A DNA stretch of 64,000 bases, taken from Geoanaerobacter pelophilus. Lineage in GTDB: Bacteria > Desulfobacterota > Desulfuromonadia > Geobacterales > DSM-12255. Of this stretch, positions 1 through 8,082 are shown piece by piece. The notes below the pieces were generated by a model. The model was given only the letters and a program-made list of their open reading frames with translations. It did no database searches and was not told the DNA's origin. Within the stretch, counting starts at the first letter, position 1; each line of letters starts with the position of its first letter. The translations under genes were made by a program, and so were the position numbers. The DNA is taken from NCBI RefSeq assembly GCF_018476885.1, contig NZ_JAHCVJ010000005.1:335244-399243 (forward strand). Direction: 5' to 3'.

Positions 1-385
1 GGCGATCTTTAGCGGAGATCCCGGAATAGATCAAGGGTAGCTCTACGTTTTCAACTGCCGGGGTGCGGGCCAGCAGGTTGAACCCCTGAAAGACGAAGCC
101 CAGTTTACGGTTGCGGATGGCGGCCAATTGATCGGCTGACATCTCACCCACATGAAGGTTGTCCAGGAGATAGCTACCGGAGGTGGGGAGGTCGAGGCAG
201 CCGAGGATATTCATGCAGGTAGATTTTCCGCTGCCGGACGCCCCCATGATCGCTACGAATTCCCCTTCGGCAACGTCGAACGATACCCCTTTCAGCGCTT
301 CAAACTGCTGGTCGCCCATAACAAATACCCGGCGAATCTCGGATAGCGAGATAACTGTATTCACCTGGCGCTCCCCTTCACCCAT
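1..385 (-). CDS. ABC transporter ATP-binding protein (MacB/LolD family), 3' part missing
   Basis: ATPase of an ABC export system, expected to work on the inner membrane with the adaptor encoded just upstream. The 128 visible residues hold the Walker A loop GASGSGKST at about residues 48-56 and the Q-loop VFQGFNLL near residue 100. The signature motif and Walker B lie beyond the left edge, so a fusion to an FtsX-type permease (true MacB) or a separate permease cannot be decided. I chose the ATG at 385 because it overlaps the stop of the adaptor gene (TGATG), which indicates translational coupling. A GTG seven codons further in (364) is the alternative. The family is clear; the substrate is unknown. 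Confidence 0.88.
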   Translation of the reverse strand, partial: MGEGERQVNTVISLSEIRRVFVMGDQQFEALKGVSFDVAEGEFVAIMGASGSGKSTCMNILGCLDLPTSGSYLLDNLHVGEMSADQLAAIRNRKLGFVFQGFNLLARTPAVENVELPLIYSGISAKDR

Positions 386-1611
386 CAATGCGGTCTCGGT
401 CCCATTGGCGAGCCGCCCATTGCATTGCCTGATTTTTTCTTGGTGTCGCCGCCCTGTTGCTCGACAATGACTTCATCACCCTCTTTGAGCGGCCCTTCCA
501 GCAGTTCGATGCTGCTGTTGTTGCCGATGCCAGTCTTGATTGTAACCGCTACCGGTTTATTCTCTTTCAGGGTGTAAACCTGCTGCCCCTTCTCTTTGCG
601 GCCTGGCTTGCCGCCGGGCTGCAGGGAAGAACCCGGCTTTTTATCCTTGGCTTCATCGAGCTTTGCCTTGGGTTTGAAACGGAGTGCTGCAGGAGGGAGT
701 TTCAGGACATTGTCCTTTCTTCCGACCTCAATAGAAACATTGGCGGTCATCCCCGGCTTGAGCTTCAAATCCTTGTTGTCAACATTTACCACGACAATGT
801 AGGTGACTACATTCTGAGTTACGACCGGAGCACTCCGGACCTGGACAACTTTGCCGCCGAATGTCTGCTCGGGATAGGCGTCAACCGTGAAACTCGCTTT
901 TTGTCCCACCAAGACCCGGCTGATGTCAGCCTCGTCGACACTGGTCTCAATCTGCATCTTGGTGAGGTCCTGAGCAATGGTGAACAGAGTCGGAGTCTGG
1001 AAAGAGGCAGCCACGGTCTGGCCCACATCAACGGCTCGGGAGATGACCACACCATCCACAGGTGAGCGGATCACCGAATAACGAAGATTAGTCCTGGCTA
1101 GCTGCAAAGCCCCCTTGGTCTGGGCAACGCTACCTTCGGCTGCCTTGAGTGATGCTTTGGCTGACTGGGTGGCCGTCTCTGCTACGTCGTAATCGCTCTG
1201 GGAAATAATACCGTCGCTCAGCAGTTTTTTATTGCGGTTCAAAGTCCGCTCGGCATCGGCAAGGGTTACCTTCGCTTTTAGCAGGTTCGCCTCGGCATTC
1301 AGTGCGTTGCCTCTGGCCTGTTCAACTGAGGCATTGAATAGCGACGGGTCGATTTCAGCTATGGTCTGGCCTTTCTTGACCCTGGAGTTGTAGTCGACGT
1401 AGAGCTTCTGGATGGTGCCTGATACCTGGGTGCCGACCTGGACCGTGGTGACGGCACTGAGATTGCCGGTTGCCGCCACGGTGGACACAATCGTACCCCG
1501 CTCAATCTTTGCCGTTTTATAGGAGACCGCAGGTTTTCTCGTACTTGCCAGATACCAGCCGCCAGCGGCAAGGATTGCCAGAACAACTAAACAGATGATC
1601 GCCTTCTTCAT
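385..1611 (-). CDS. macA: Periplasmic adaptor (HlyD/MacA-type membrane fusion protein)
   Basis: Links an inner-membrane ABC transporter to an outer-membrane channel in a tripartite efflux pump. The 408 residues begin with a single N-terminal membrane anchor (about 4-23). A lipoyl half-motif VGTQVSGTIQKLYVDYNSRV follows at about 58-77, then a long coiled-coil hairpin (about 90-165), the second lipoyl half (VIRSPVDGVVISRAVDVG) and beta-barrel domains. The C-terminal tail is rich in Lys, Gly and Gln. It is first in an operon with the overlapping ATPase gene. A weak promoter-like TTGTAC-16-TAAATA lies about 30 bp upstream. The MacA subgroup is supported by the lipoyl wording, but the exported substrate cannot be read from sequence. 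Confidence 0.9.
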   Translation of the reverse strand: MKKAIICLVVLAILAAGGWYLASTRKPAVSYKTAKIERGTIVSTVAATGNLSAVTTVQVGTQVSGTIQKLYVDYNSRVKKGQTIAEIDPSLFNASVEQARGNALNAEANLLKAKVTLADAERTLNRNKKLLSDGIISQSDYDVAETATQSAKASLKAAEGSVAQTKGALQLARTNLRYSVIRSPVDGVVISRAVDVGQTVAASFQTPTLFTIAQDLTKMQIETSVDEADISRVLVGQKASFTVDAYPEQTFGGKVVQVRSAPVVTQNVVTYIVVVNVDNKDLKLKPGMTANVSIEVGRKDNVLKLPPAALRFKPKAKLDEAKDKKPGSSLQPGGKPGRKEKGQQVYTLKENKPVAVTIKTGIGNNSSIELLEGPLKEGDEVIVEQQGGDTKKKSGNAMGGSPMGPRPH

Positions 1612-1740
1612 TAATTAATGCCTCAAAAGGGAATATTTACGCTAACGGAATTGTAGTACAACGGTTGACATGATACGAGAAGTTTTTGGGCTGAGCTGAG
1701 AATAACATGTTGAAAATGAAGCGAAAAGATTGTCGCTTTC

Positions 1741-1777
1741 TAATAGAAAAGCCCCCTGTCCATTGTTAACAGGGGGC
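1741..1777 (-). terminator. Rho-independent terminator of the 20-codon transcription unit
   Basis: On the minus strand a perfect 9-bp stem (GCCCCCTGT/ACAGGGGGC, arms 1769-1777 and 1751-1759) is followed by TTTTCTATT. A second GC-rich hairpin (arms GCCCGCCG/CGGCGGGC, 1791-1814) lies directly after the small ORF's stop codon. Confidence 0.8.
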
Positions 1778-1813
1778 CTCTTTTGGGATCGCCCGCCGCG
1801 CTTGACCGGCGGG

Positions 1814-1876
1814 CTAACTAGGGCAACCTTCTTTACAGCGGGTTACCGGGCGAAGCATATAGATTGTAGTCCACAT
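1814..1876 (-). CDS. 20-residue ORF with two cysteines (leader peptide, RiPP-like precursor or sRNA unit)
   Basis: A 20-codon ORF reading MWTTIYMLRPVTRCKEGCPS, ending in TAG at 1814-1816. An in-frame TGA lies two codons before its ATG. AGGAG at 1889-1893 (minus strand) precedes it with 12 nt spacing, longer than usual. It is bracketed by a promoter-like pair upstream and by two GC-rich hairpins, the second a good terminator, so it looks like a complete small transcript. The tail C-K-E-G-C-P-S and leading M-W-T are suggestive of a modified-peptide precursor or a leader peptide. No radical-SAM or other maturase gene is visible nearby, and I recognise no family. A non-coding RNA is an equally good reading. 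Confidence 0.4.
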   Translation of the reverse strand: MWTTIYMLRPVTRCKEGCPS

Positions 1877-1936
1877 TTTTCAGTAGGTCTCCTTTCGCTG
1901 TGAATTTACTACCCCTCAGATTACTTCCTGAGGTTA

Positions 1937-1969
1937 ATTATATGATAATCCTGATTTATGGAATGTCAA
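1937..1969 (-). promoter_or_regulatory. Promoter-like elements before the 20-codon ORF
   Basis: Minus strand: TTGACA at 1969-1964, then TATCAT after 16 nt, or TATAAT at 1942-1937 after 21 nt. A small hairpin CCTCAG-N8-CTGAGG lies between this and the ribosome site. Which -10 is used is unclear. Confidence 0.4.
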
Positions 1970-1994
1970 TCAACCCGTAAAAATTTATTGCAAG

Positions 1995-3128
1995 TTACAA
2001 AACCCTTTTTGCCAGTTTCAAGAGCAGGCCTTCACGAACAGCCAAAGCGGCATGCGGACAGAGTTCCCGACAGCAGAAACACCTGATGCAGCTACGATAA
2101 TCGATGCTGAGTTGGCCATTGCTTATGGTGATTGCCCCCGGGGGGCAGGCATCGCGGCAGATCCCACAAAGTACACATTTACCTGCAATCGCTACCGGTC
2201 GCGAAGTCAACTGGCTCTTGAGTCGATGCTTCAGAAAGCCGGGCAATCCGAACTGAACATCGGAAATATGAGGTAGGCGAAAATCGGGAACCCTCAGTTC
2301 TGCCGGCTGGTCGCCCAGCACTCTTATCGAGCCTGCGGCAACACCGGGAAGCCCCAGCCTTTCTGCGGCTCTTTCCACATATCTCATTTTGTCGGGGATG
2401 CCGATAATGTCGGCGGCAACCTTGTCAACGGCCAGCGCATTGGCTCCTGCCAGCAGGCACCCGACAAAACGAGGATCGCCGCTGCCGGGACCGTCACCTT
2501 CCATGGCGGTTATGGCGTCAACAATGGTCAAGTCCGGATGGCGTACCTCGTAGATTTCCACGAGCAACCGCGCGAACAGTTCTCGGTCAGCTCCGGCCTT
2601 GAGGTGCCAGGCAGCCTTGGCAGTGCCGACCACGGCACCGAACAGGTTCTTGACCCCGCAGGTGATGGTCATCATCTCGTGGGTCTTCAGTTTCGGGAGG
2701 TTGATAACCCTGTCAGCATCGAGATAAGGTGTCGCCAGGGGTATCCGCTTGAACATGCCGGAGCCATTCATCTCACGGGATTCTGAGAATTCGACCAGCT
2801 CGGTGCCGGTTTCTCGCAGAACGTCCAGGATTCCTGACTTTTCTGCCACCCGGTGCACACCCCCCACACCGGGGGAATCGCCGACAAAAGGAATGCCTCC
2901 GGCTTCACGTACCAGCAGAATGACCTCTTTCACCACCGTAGGATGAGTGGTCACTGCCTTGTCCGGATGCTTGGCCGAGAGCATGTTCGGTTTGATGAGC
3001 ACTCTCTCGCCGGGTAAGACAAAGCGTGACATCCCTCCCAGCGGGGCAAGCAGCGCTTCCAGCCCGGCGCGAACAACGGTGTTGTGATAGTTTTCGACTC
3101 TGATATTACTTACCGTGCATGTTTCCAT
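1995..3128 (-). CDS. DUF362 domain protein with C-terminal 2x[4Fe-4S] ferredoxin domain
   Basis: About 377 residues. The N-terminal two-thirds is DUF362: VLIKPNMLS, THPTVVKEVI, FVGDSPGVGGVHR, NLPKLKTHEMMTITCGVKNLFG. The C-terminus carries two ferredoxin-type clusters (CVLCGICRDACPPGAI and CIRCFCCRELCPHAAL), each C-x2-C-x2-C-x3-C-P. Family members are presumed cytoplasmic redox proteins of unknown reaction. I prefer the ATG at 3128 over a TTG at 3164: DUF362 proteins begin close to the conserved V-x-N-I-R strand. Neither start has a clear ribosome site. It is divergent from the REC-PilZ gene. The next DUF362 protein, at 19.4 kb, lacks the clusters and is Tat-exported. Confidence 0.88.
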   Translation of the reverse strand: METCTVSNIRVENYHNTVVRAGLEALLAPLGGMSRFVLPGERVLIKPNMLSAKHPDKAVTTHPTVVKEVILLVREAGGIPFVGDSPGVGGVHRVAEKSGILDVLRETGTELVEFSESREMNGSGMFKRIPLATPYLDADRVINLPKLKTHEMMTITCGVKNLFGAVVGTAKAAWHLKAGADRELFARLLVEIYEVRHPDLTIVDAITAMEGDGPGSGDPRFVGCLLAGANALAVDKVAADIIGIPDKMRYVERAAERLGLPGVAAGSIRVLGDQPAELRVPDFRLPHISDVQFGLPGFLKHRLKSQLTSRPVAIAGKCVLCGICRDACPPGAITISNGQLSIDYRSCIRCFCCRELCPHAALAVREGLLLKLAKRVL

Positions 3129-3246
3129 GAATTCAATATATTGCGAAAAAAGCTGAACAGTCAAAGTAATTTGGCTGTTGCTGTTGGCAAAGGCGGTCGA
3201 TATCTGTTAAAACTTTGTGTGACTTAATGTGTCCTAGGGGTTACGG

Positions 3247-3972
3247 ATGCCGATTCCCAAAATTCTTCTTGTTGACGATGTGCGGCTCTTTCTGGAAATT
3301 GAGAAGCGGCTGCTTGAGCAATCATTGATTGAGATTCTCACCGCAACCGATGGCGAAGATGCTTTGGATATTGTGCGACGGGAGCGCCCGGCGCTGGTTG
3401 TCATGGACATCAACATGCCGCGGATGGACGGCATCGATTGTTGCCGGTTGATTAAAAGCGATCCGGATCTGGCAGGTACTGCGGTCATGATTGTCACCAA
3501 TGCTTCCAATGCCGATGATGTGGAACAGAGCTGGAAGGCCGGCTGTGACGATTTCATCGTCAAGCCGATTGACGGGCGGTTGTTTCTTGAAAAGGCGCAC
3601 CGTTTTCTAAATGCCATTAACCGGAGACGGAAGCGGGTATTGTTCCAGACTGAAGTGGCTTTGCAGATCGAAGGCCGGCTCATTACCGGGCACTCTTTTG
3701 ACCTTGGCTACATGGGGATGTATGTTGCCTCTTCCTGGTTGCCTAGCGTTGGTGAAACCGTTGTCTTGTCGTTTCGACTGCTTGACACGTCGCCTGCCAT
3801 GACTGTTGCCCGAGGCAAGGTAATCTGGGTAAATCATGGCATTGACCGGCTGAAACAAAACTATCCGGACGGTTTTGGCGTCGAGTTCCTTGAAATAATC
3901 GGGGAAGGATTGACCATGATCCGGGCCAATGAGTTGATGCAGTTTGTTGACCTGCGCAAGGGTAAGGAGTGA
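3247..3972 (+). CDS. Response regulator: REC receiver plus PilZ (c-di-GMP binding) domain
   Basis: 241 residues. The receiver covers about 1-125, with the acidic pair DD at 10-11, the phospho-acceptor Asp in VVMDINMPRMDG and the Lys in FIVKPIDG. A PilZ-like half follows (about 127-235) with the Arg-rich entry RRKRVLFQ and a degenerate second motif, SFDLGYMGMYV, where the usual D-x-S-x-x-G reads D-x-G-x-x-G. Such proteins pass a phosphorylation signal to c-di-GMP-controlled outputs such as motility or exopolysaccharide. No cognate kinase is adjacent. xerC begins 4 nt after its stop, so the two are co-transcribed. The altered PilZ motif makes c-di-GMP binding likely but unproven. Confidence 0.9.
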   Translation: MPIPKILLVDDVRLFLEIEKRLLEQSLIEILTATDGEDALDIVRRERPALVVMDINMPRMDGIDCCRLIKSDPDLAGTAVMIVTNASNADDVEQSWKAGCDDFIVKPIDGRLFLEKAHRFLNAINRRRKRVLFQTEVALQIEGRLITGHSFDLGYMGMYVASSWLPSVGETVVLSFRLLDTSPAMTVARGKVIWVNHGIDRLKQNYPDGFGVEFLEIIGEGLTMIRANELMQFVDLRKGKE

Positions 3973-3976
3973 GGCC

Positions 3977-4858
3977 GTGAACGCCTGCATTGAACAGTTC
4001 TGCCGTTACCTGGAGACTGAGAAGAATGTGTCTCCTCATACCCTGGCAGCGTACCGGTCAGATCTTGAGCAGTTTGCAGGTTTCGTGCGGGAGGAACTCG
4101 GAGAGTCTGCTTTACCGGAAGCGGTCGGCCATCTCTTGATAAGACGTTTTCTAGCGAAACTTGCGAAAGGTCATGCCCGCAGCAGTATCGGTCGCAAGCT
4201 GGCAGCTATTCGGTCATGGTATCGCTATCTGGTCAGGCAGGGGCGGATGGAACAAAACCCTGCCGAGCTGGTCAGCACCCCGAAGAAAGAGAAAACGGTC
4301 CCCTATCACCTGTCGATCGATGACGTTACGGCGCTGGTCGAAGCCCCCACTGGAACCGAACCCCTGGTTCTTCGCGACCGGGCCATTCTTGAACTCCTTT
4401 ATTCGTCAGGGGTGCGAGTCTCTGAACTGACCGGTCTCAATATTGCGGCACTTGATCTCGATGCCGGGTTGGTGAAGGTCCTTGGCAAGGGGGGAAAGGA
4501 ACGGATCGTCCCGCTCGGCAGTCATGCTGTCAAAGCAATAGCTGCATATCTGCAAGCGCTGCCGCCGGAACAGCTTGACCGGGCGCTATTTCTCAATTTC
4601 CGTGGCAGCAGACTGACCCGCAGGAGCGTTGCCCGGATCGTTGACCGCTATATCCTCAATCTGGCCACTATGAAAAAGGTTTCTCCCCACAGCCTGCGCC
4701 ACACCTTTGCCACGCATCTCCTGGAGTCAGGGGTTGACCTCCGGGCCATTCAGGAACTCCTGGGCCACTCGTCACTCTCGACCACTCAGAAATACACCCA
4801 TGTCAATATCGACCGCCTGATGGAGGTCTATGACAAGGCCCACCCAAAGGCACGCTAG
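3977..4858 (+). CDS. xerC: Tyrosine recombinase XerC/XerD
   Basis: Site-specific recombinase that resolves chromosome dimers at dif during division. It has 293 residues, the usual length for Xer proteins. The N-terminal SAM-like domain covers about 1-90. Catalytic residues are all visible: Arg147 (SGVRVSEL), Lys171 (GKGGKER), His238 and Arg241 (HSLRHTF), His264 (LLGHSSLSTT) and the nucleophile Tyr273 (QKYTHV). I chose GTG at 3977 because AAGGAG lies 8 nt upstream and overlaps the previous gene's end; an ATG 33 nt earlier has no such site and would overlap that gene. XerC versus XerD cannot be settled from one sequence; the N-terminus and position favour XerC. It is not an integron integrase, lacking the extra insertion of that group. 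Confidence 0.93.
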   Translation: MNACIEQFCRYLETEKNVSPHTLAAYRSDLEQFAGFVREELGESALPEAVGHLLIRRFLAKLAKGHARSSIGRKLAAIRSWYRYLVRQGRMEQNPAELVSTPKKEKTVPYHLSIDDVTALVEAPTGTEPLVLRDRAILELLYSSGVRVSELTGLNIAALDLDAGLVKVLGKGGKERIVPLGSHAVKAIAAYLQALPPEQLDRALFLNFRGSRLTRRSVARIVDRYILNLATMKKVSPHSLRHTFATHLLESGVDLRAIQELLGHSSLSTTQKYTHVNIDRLMEVYDKAHPKAR

Positions 4859-4870
4859 ATCGCTTCTTTT

Positions 4871-4884
4871 TTGACCTGCGTCAA
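4871..4884. promoter_or_regulatory. FNR/HcpR-type palindrome upstream of the nitrite reductase
   Basis: Perfect 14-bp dyad TTGACCTGCGTCAA (TTGAC-N4-GTCAA), 140 bp upstream of the octaheme nitrite reductase start and just after xerC. It matches the half-site layout of CRP/FNR-family regulators. Half-sites TTGAC/GTCAA rather than TTGAT/ATCAA are nearer to those reported for HcpR/DNR-type nitrogen-oxide sensors. No such regulator gene is in the window. Confidence 0.6.
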
Positions 4885-5023
4885 TGCCGGTTACTCTCTC
4901 GTCAGTTACACTTTACCCATTAGTTTTGTTATTGCAGGATAATTGGCGTGTGCTAATAGTTTATGTAGTGCATTGCTGTCTTTCTATTGTAGTGAAGTCA
5001 AGCCATGAAAGGAGAGGGTAAAT

Positions 5024-6622
5024 ATGCTCAAGAAAGCTGTCACTGCCGCAGTTGTTGTCCTTGGCGCCACACTGTGCCTGGGAGTTCCGTCAAAGCTGAC
5101 CGCCGCAAAGACCAAGCCGGCGAAGGAGACTAAGGGGAGAGAGGCCTGCTATCAATGTCACGATGAGATCAAAACCATGAAGGAAAGCTCCAAGCATGCC
5201 AAGCTTGCCTGCGAAACCTGTCATGATAACTTGGCGAAGCATATGGATAGTATGGGAGACGTCAAGCCAGTCACCAAGATTGATGCGGCCTTATGCGGCA
5301 AGTGCCACAAGGAGCAGTATGACAGTTTCTTCAAGATGAATTACGAATCCGCTGCTCGCAAGGAAAAGGGGGTTCCGACCGGTCGTTCGCCCAAGCAGGA
5401 CAAACTTTTAGCTGGTCACGGGTTTACTTTTGAGCACAACGAGCCGCGCGGCCATGCTTTCATGGTGACCGACCAGTTCATCGTCGACCGCTTCCAGGGG
5501 GGGCGCTACCAACTTAAAGACGGGTGGAAAGGTTATGACAAGCCCGGCAAGACCTGGGACGTCCTGGTGGATAAGGGGGAGAATACCAAATTGCCAGAAT
5601 CGGCAATGGCGGGAAACCCTACCTGTATCCAGTGCAAGACCTCCGACCACATTCTGAAATGGAAATTCCTCGGGGACAAGGACCCGAAAGCCAAGTGGGA
5701 CCGGACATCCAATGTCAATGACGTTGCCAAGGATACAAACAATCCGGTTGGCTGCATCCATTGCCACGATCCGCACGGCACGCAGCCGCGCGTAGTGCGT
5801 GACGCCCTGATTCAGGCAGTTGCCCGGGACCGGTCCGGTAATATCTTTGCCAAAGGTGGCAAGACTGATCTGAAAGAGGTTGATTTCCGGGGGTTCCGTA
5901 AAATTGGCGTGATGGCCAAGACTGATTCGCGGATGATGTGCGCCCAGTGCCACGTCGAATACAACTGCAATACCGGGTCGCAATGGTCGGATGGTAAGAA
6001 AGTGGGTTACGACGACCAGCGCACCAACCACATGCCGCTGAAAAACGCCAAGGAGCTGCTGGCTCATTACAAAAAACTGGATTTTTATGATTTCAAACAT
6101 GCCGTTACCGGGGCACGTCTGATCAAAATGCAACACCCTGAGGCCGAAACCTTTGCCGGAAGCGTTCATGACAGGGCCGGCGTCCAGTGTCATCAGTGCC
6201 ACATGCCGAAGCTGAAGGGGAAGAACGGTAAGCAGTTCTCCAGTCATGGGGTGATCAGGCCCAAAAACCACATCAAGGAAGCCTGTCTGGGCTGTCATCC
6301 AAAGTACACGGTCGAGGCAAAGCTCTACCAGATAGAGACTATCCAGAACTATACAAAAGGGAAGATGCGCAAGGCCGAATACTGGATCGGCAAGCTTATC
6401 GACGCCTATGCCGTTGCCAAGCGGTCGGGAGTAGCGGAAGAAACCCTTGCCAAGGCCCGCGAAAAGCACGAAGAGGCCCATGTGCTCTGGGAGTTCTGGA
6501 CTGCTGAGAATTCCGACGGATTCCACAATCCGGAGCTGGCACGTGAGACGCTGACCGGTTCCATCAAGGCCGCCAAAGACGGCGTGAAGCTGCTTGAAGA
6601 TGCGATGGCTGGAGGGAAGTAG
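5024..6622 (+). CDS. Octaheme c-type cytochrome nitrite reductase (ONR, TvNiR-like)
   Basis: 532-residue periplasmic enzyme predicted to reduce nitrite (and hydroxylamine) to ammonium with six electrons. Signal peptide is about 1-28. Eight haem sites: CxxCH at 42-46, 63-67, 91-95, 244-248, 306-310, 389-393 and 421-425, plus the catalytic CIQCK at 201-205 (Lys-ligated haem 4). Three haems precede the catalytic one, which is the octaheme ONR arrangement rather than pentaheme NrfA. Active-site residues in ONR positions: Arg142 (EPRGHAF), Tyr313 (CHVEYNCN), Gln370 and His371 (KMQHPE). Cys315 lies two residues after Tyr313, as in Thioalkalivibrio TvNiR where Tyr and Cys are cross-linked. AGGAGAGGG precedes the ATG. 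No NrfH-type quinol partner is adjacent, so the electron donor is unknown. Confidence 0.93.
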   Translation: MLKKAVTAAVVVLGATLCLGVPSKLTAAKTKPAKETKGREACYQCHDEIKTMKESSKHAKLACETCHDNLAKHMDSMGDVKPVTKIDAALCGKCHKEQYDSFFKMNYESAARKEKGVPTGRSPKQDKLLAGHGFTFEHNEPRGHAFMVTDQFIVDRFQGGRYQLKDGWKGYDKPGKTWDVLVDKGENTKLPESAMAGNPTCIQCKTSDHILKWKFLGDKDPKAKWDRTSNVNDVAKDTNNPVGCIHCHDPHGTQPRVVRDALIQAVARDRSGNIFAKGGKTDLKEVDFRGFRKIGVMAKTDSRMMCAQCHVEYNCNTGSQWSDGKKVGYDDQRTNHMPLKNAKELLAHYKKLDFYDFKHAVTGARLIKMQHPEAETFAGSVHDRAGVQCHQCHMPKLKGKNGKQFSSHGVIRPKNHIKEACLGCHPKYTVEAKLYQIETIQNYTKGKMRKAEYWIGKLIDAYAVAKRSGVAEETLAKAREKHEEAHVLWEFWTAENSDGFHNPELARETLTGSIKAAKDGVKLLEDAMAGGK

Positions 6623-6651
6623 CGTTCAGCAGTTTCTGTGATAAAATAAAA

Positions 6652-6683
6652 AGCCTGCACTGCTTGATAGTGCAGGCTTTTTT
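6652..6683 (+). terminator. Terminator after the nitrite reductase
   Basis: Perfect 10-bp stem AGCCTGCACT/AGTGCAGGCT (6652-6661 and 6669-6678), 7-nt loop, then six T residues. Confidence 0.9.
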
Positions 6684-6762
6684 GCTTTATTTAGATTTAA
6701 GGCAAATTCAAATATCCCGATATAATATAAAAACTTGTCAATGCCCGCATTGAGGATTTTAA

Positions 6763-8043
6763 GTGCCTGATCGAGTGATAAAAATGCTGCTGGTGGAAGA
6801 TTCTCCGGAAGATGCTGAGCTCCTTCTCTGGCATTTGCGGAAGAACGGAATAGAGGCTGAATGGGAGAGAGTTGATTCCTCAAGCGATATGTTCGGTGCC
6901 CTTGAAAGAGGGGGGTGGGATGTCATTGTTTCCGATTATATTATGCCTGGTTTCAGTGGCTTGGAGGCGCTGGAGCTGGTCAAGTCCCGCGGAGAAGATA
7001 TTCCATTCATTATCGTTTCCGGTAAAGTCGGCGAAGACACCGCCGTGGAGGCAATGAAGGCCGGTGCTCATGACTATATCCTGAAAGGGAACCTTGCCCG
7101 TCTTGCCCCGGCAATCCATAGGGAGCTTGCCGAGTCCGAAATGCGGCGTCAGCGCATTATGACCGAGAAGGAACTGAGAACCCTCAAGCATGCCATCGAA
7201 ACTATTCCTGTCGGGGTTACCATTGCTGATATGGCCGGCAAAATTATATTTACCAACCAGGCTGAAGCAGATATGCACGGTTATTCCGTTGACGAACTGT
7301 TGGGGTGTAATGTCAGGATTTTTTCCACCCCGGAGTGCAGGAAAGAGTGGCGACGAGGTGATGTCAAGGATTATGCCTGCCTGAGGCGCGAAACGGTAAA
7401 TATCCGTAAAGACGGTACGGAGTTTCCCGTGTACTTGATTTCCAGTGTGGTCTTAGATGCGTCCGGCGCGCCGGTAGCCGTTATTACGGCCTGCGAGGAT
7501 ATTACCGAGCGGAAAAAAGCCGAGGAGCGGCTCCGCTATATGAGTACGCACGACACACTGACCGGCTTTTATAACAGGGCTTTCTTTGAAGAAGAGATCA
7601 GGCGGCTGAAGGAACAACGGTTGTGCCCGGTCAGTGTGATCATGGTGGACGTTGATGGCCTTAAAGAGGTGAACGATACCCTTGGCCATGCTGCCGGCGA
7701 CAAGGTGCTCAAACAGACTGCCAGCGTGCTGTTGTCGGTATTCCGTTCCGAGGATATCGTGGCGAGAATCGGTGGCGACGAGTTTGTGGTAATCCTGCCC
7801 GGAGCTGAGCAGCATGTGGCGGAAAAAGCGATGACCCGTATTCGTGACGTTCTTGAGCAGGCCAGGTGCTCATTTGTGGGGATCGGTCTCAGTCTTTCTC
7901 TGGGGGCTGCCACGGCTCATGATACCGAAGAGCTGGAAGACGCCTTAAAGCTTGCAGATGAGCGCATGTACCAGGACAAACTAACCAAGTCATCCCGCAA
8001 GAAAGCAGCTTCCCTGAATGACCGGCGCTTGCTTGATCGATGA
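6763..8043 (+). CDS. Diguanylate cyclase with REC and PAS domains
   Basis: 426 residues: receiver (about 1-125; Asp in VIVSDYIMPGFSG, Lys in YILKGNL), PAS/PAC (about 140-255; ITEDR-like PAC end TACEDITERKKAEE) and GGDEF (about 260-420). The active site is intact, GGDEF at about 337-341. RSED five residues before it is a standard RxxD inhibitory I-site, so product inhibition by c-di-GMP is expected. Start is GTG at 6763, with GAGG about 8 nt upstream; an ATG eight codons in is the alternative. It follows the nitrite reductase after a strong terminator and is thus a separate unit. The PAS ligand is unknown. C-terminus is basic. Confidence 0.93.
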   Translation: MPDRVIKMLLVEDSPEDAELLLWHLRKNGIEAEWERVDSSSDMFGALERGGWDVIVSDYIMPGFSGLEALELVKSRGEDIPFIIVSGKVGEDTAVEAMKAGAHDYILKGNLARLAPAIHRELAESEMRRQRIMTEKELRTLKHAIETIPVGVTIADMAGKIIFTNQAEADMHGYSVDELLGCNVRIFSTPECRKEWRRGDVKDYACLRRETVNIRKDGTEFPVYLISSVVLDASGAPVAVITACEDITERKKAEERLRYMSTHDTLTGFYNRAFFEEEIRRLKEQRLCPVSVIMVDVDGLKEVNDTLGHAAGDKVLKQTASVLLSVFRSEDIVARIGGDEFVVILPGAEQHVAEKAMTRIRDVLEQARCSFVGIGLSLSLGAATAHDTEELEDALKLADERMYQDKLTKSSRKKAASLNDRRLLDR

Positions 8044-8082
8044 GCCCTGCCCGGATCCTACCTCACATTGTTTCGGCAATAA

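Noticed and set aside
1791..1900. A c-di-GMP/GEMM or other riboswitch upstream of macA
   Set aside because: The conserved GEMM core motifs are not visible, and a terminator separates this segment from macA.
3129..3164. Longer start (TTG 3164) for the DUF362-ferredoxin protein
   Set aside because: Adds 12 residues with no ribosome site and no family resemblance; ATG 3128 fits the family start better, although neither has a clear ribosome site.
3977..4858. The tyrosine recombinase as an integron integrase for the cassette array
   Set aside because: Its length and motifs fit chromosomal XerC and it lies 13 kb away in an unrelated operon.
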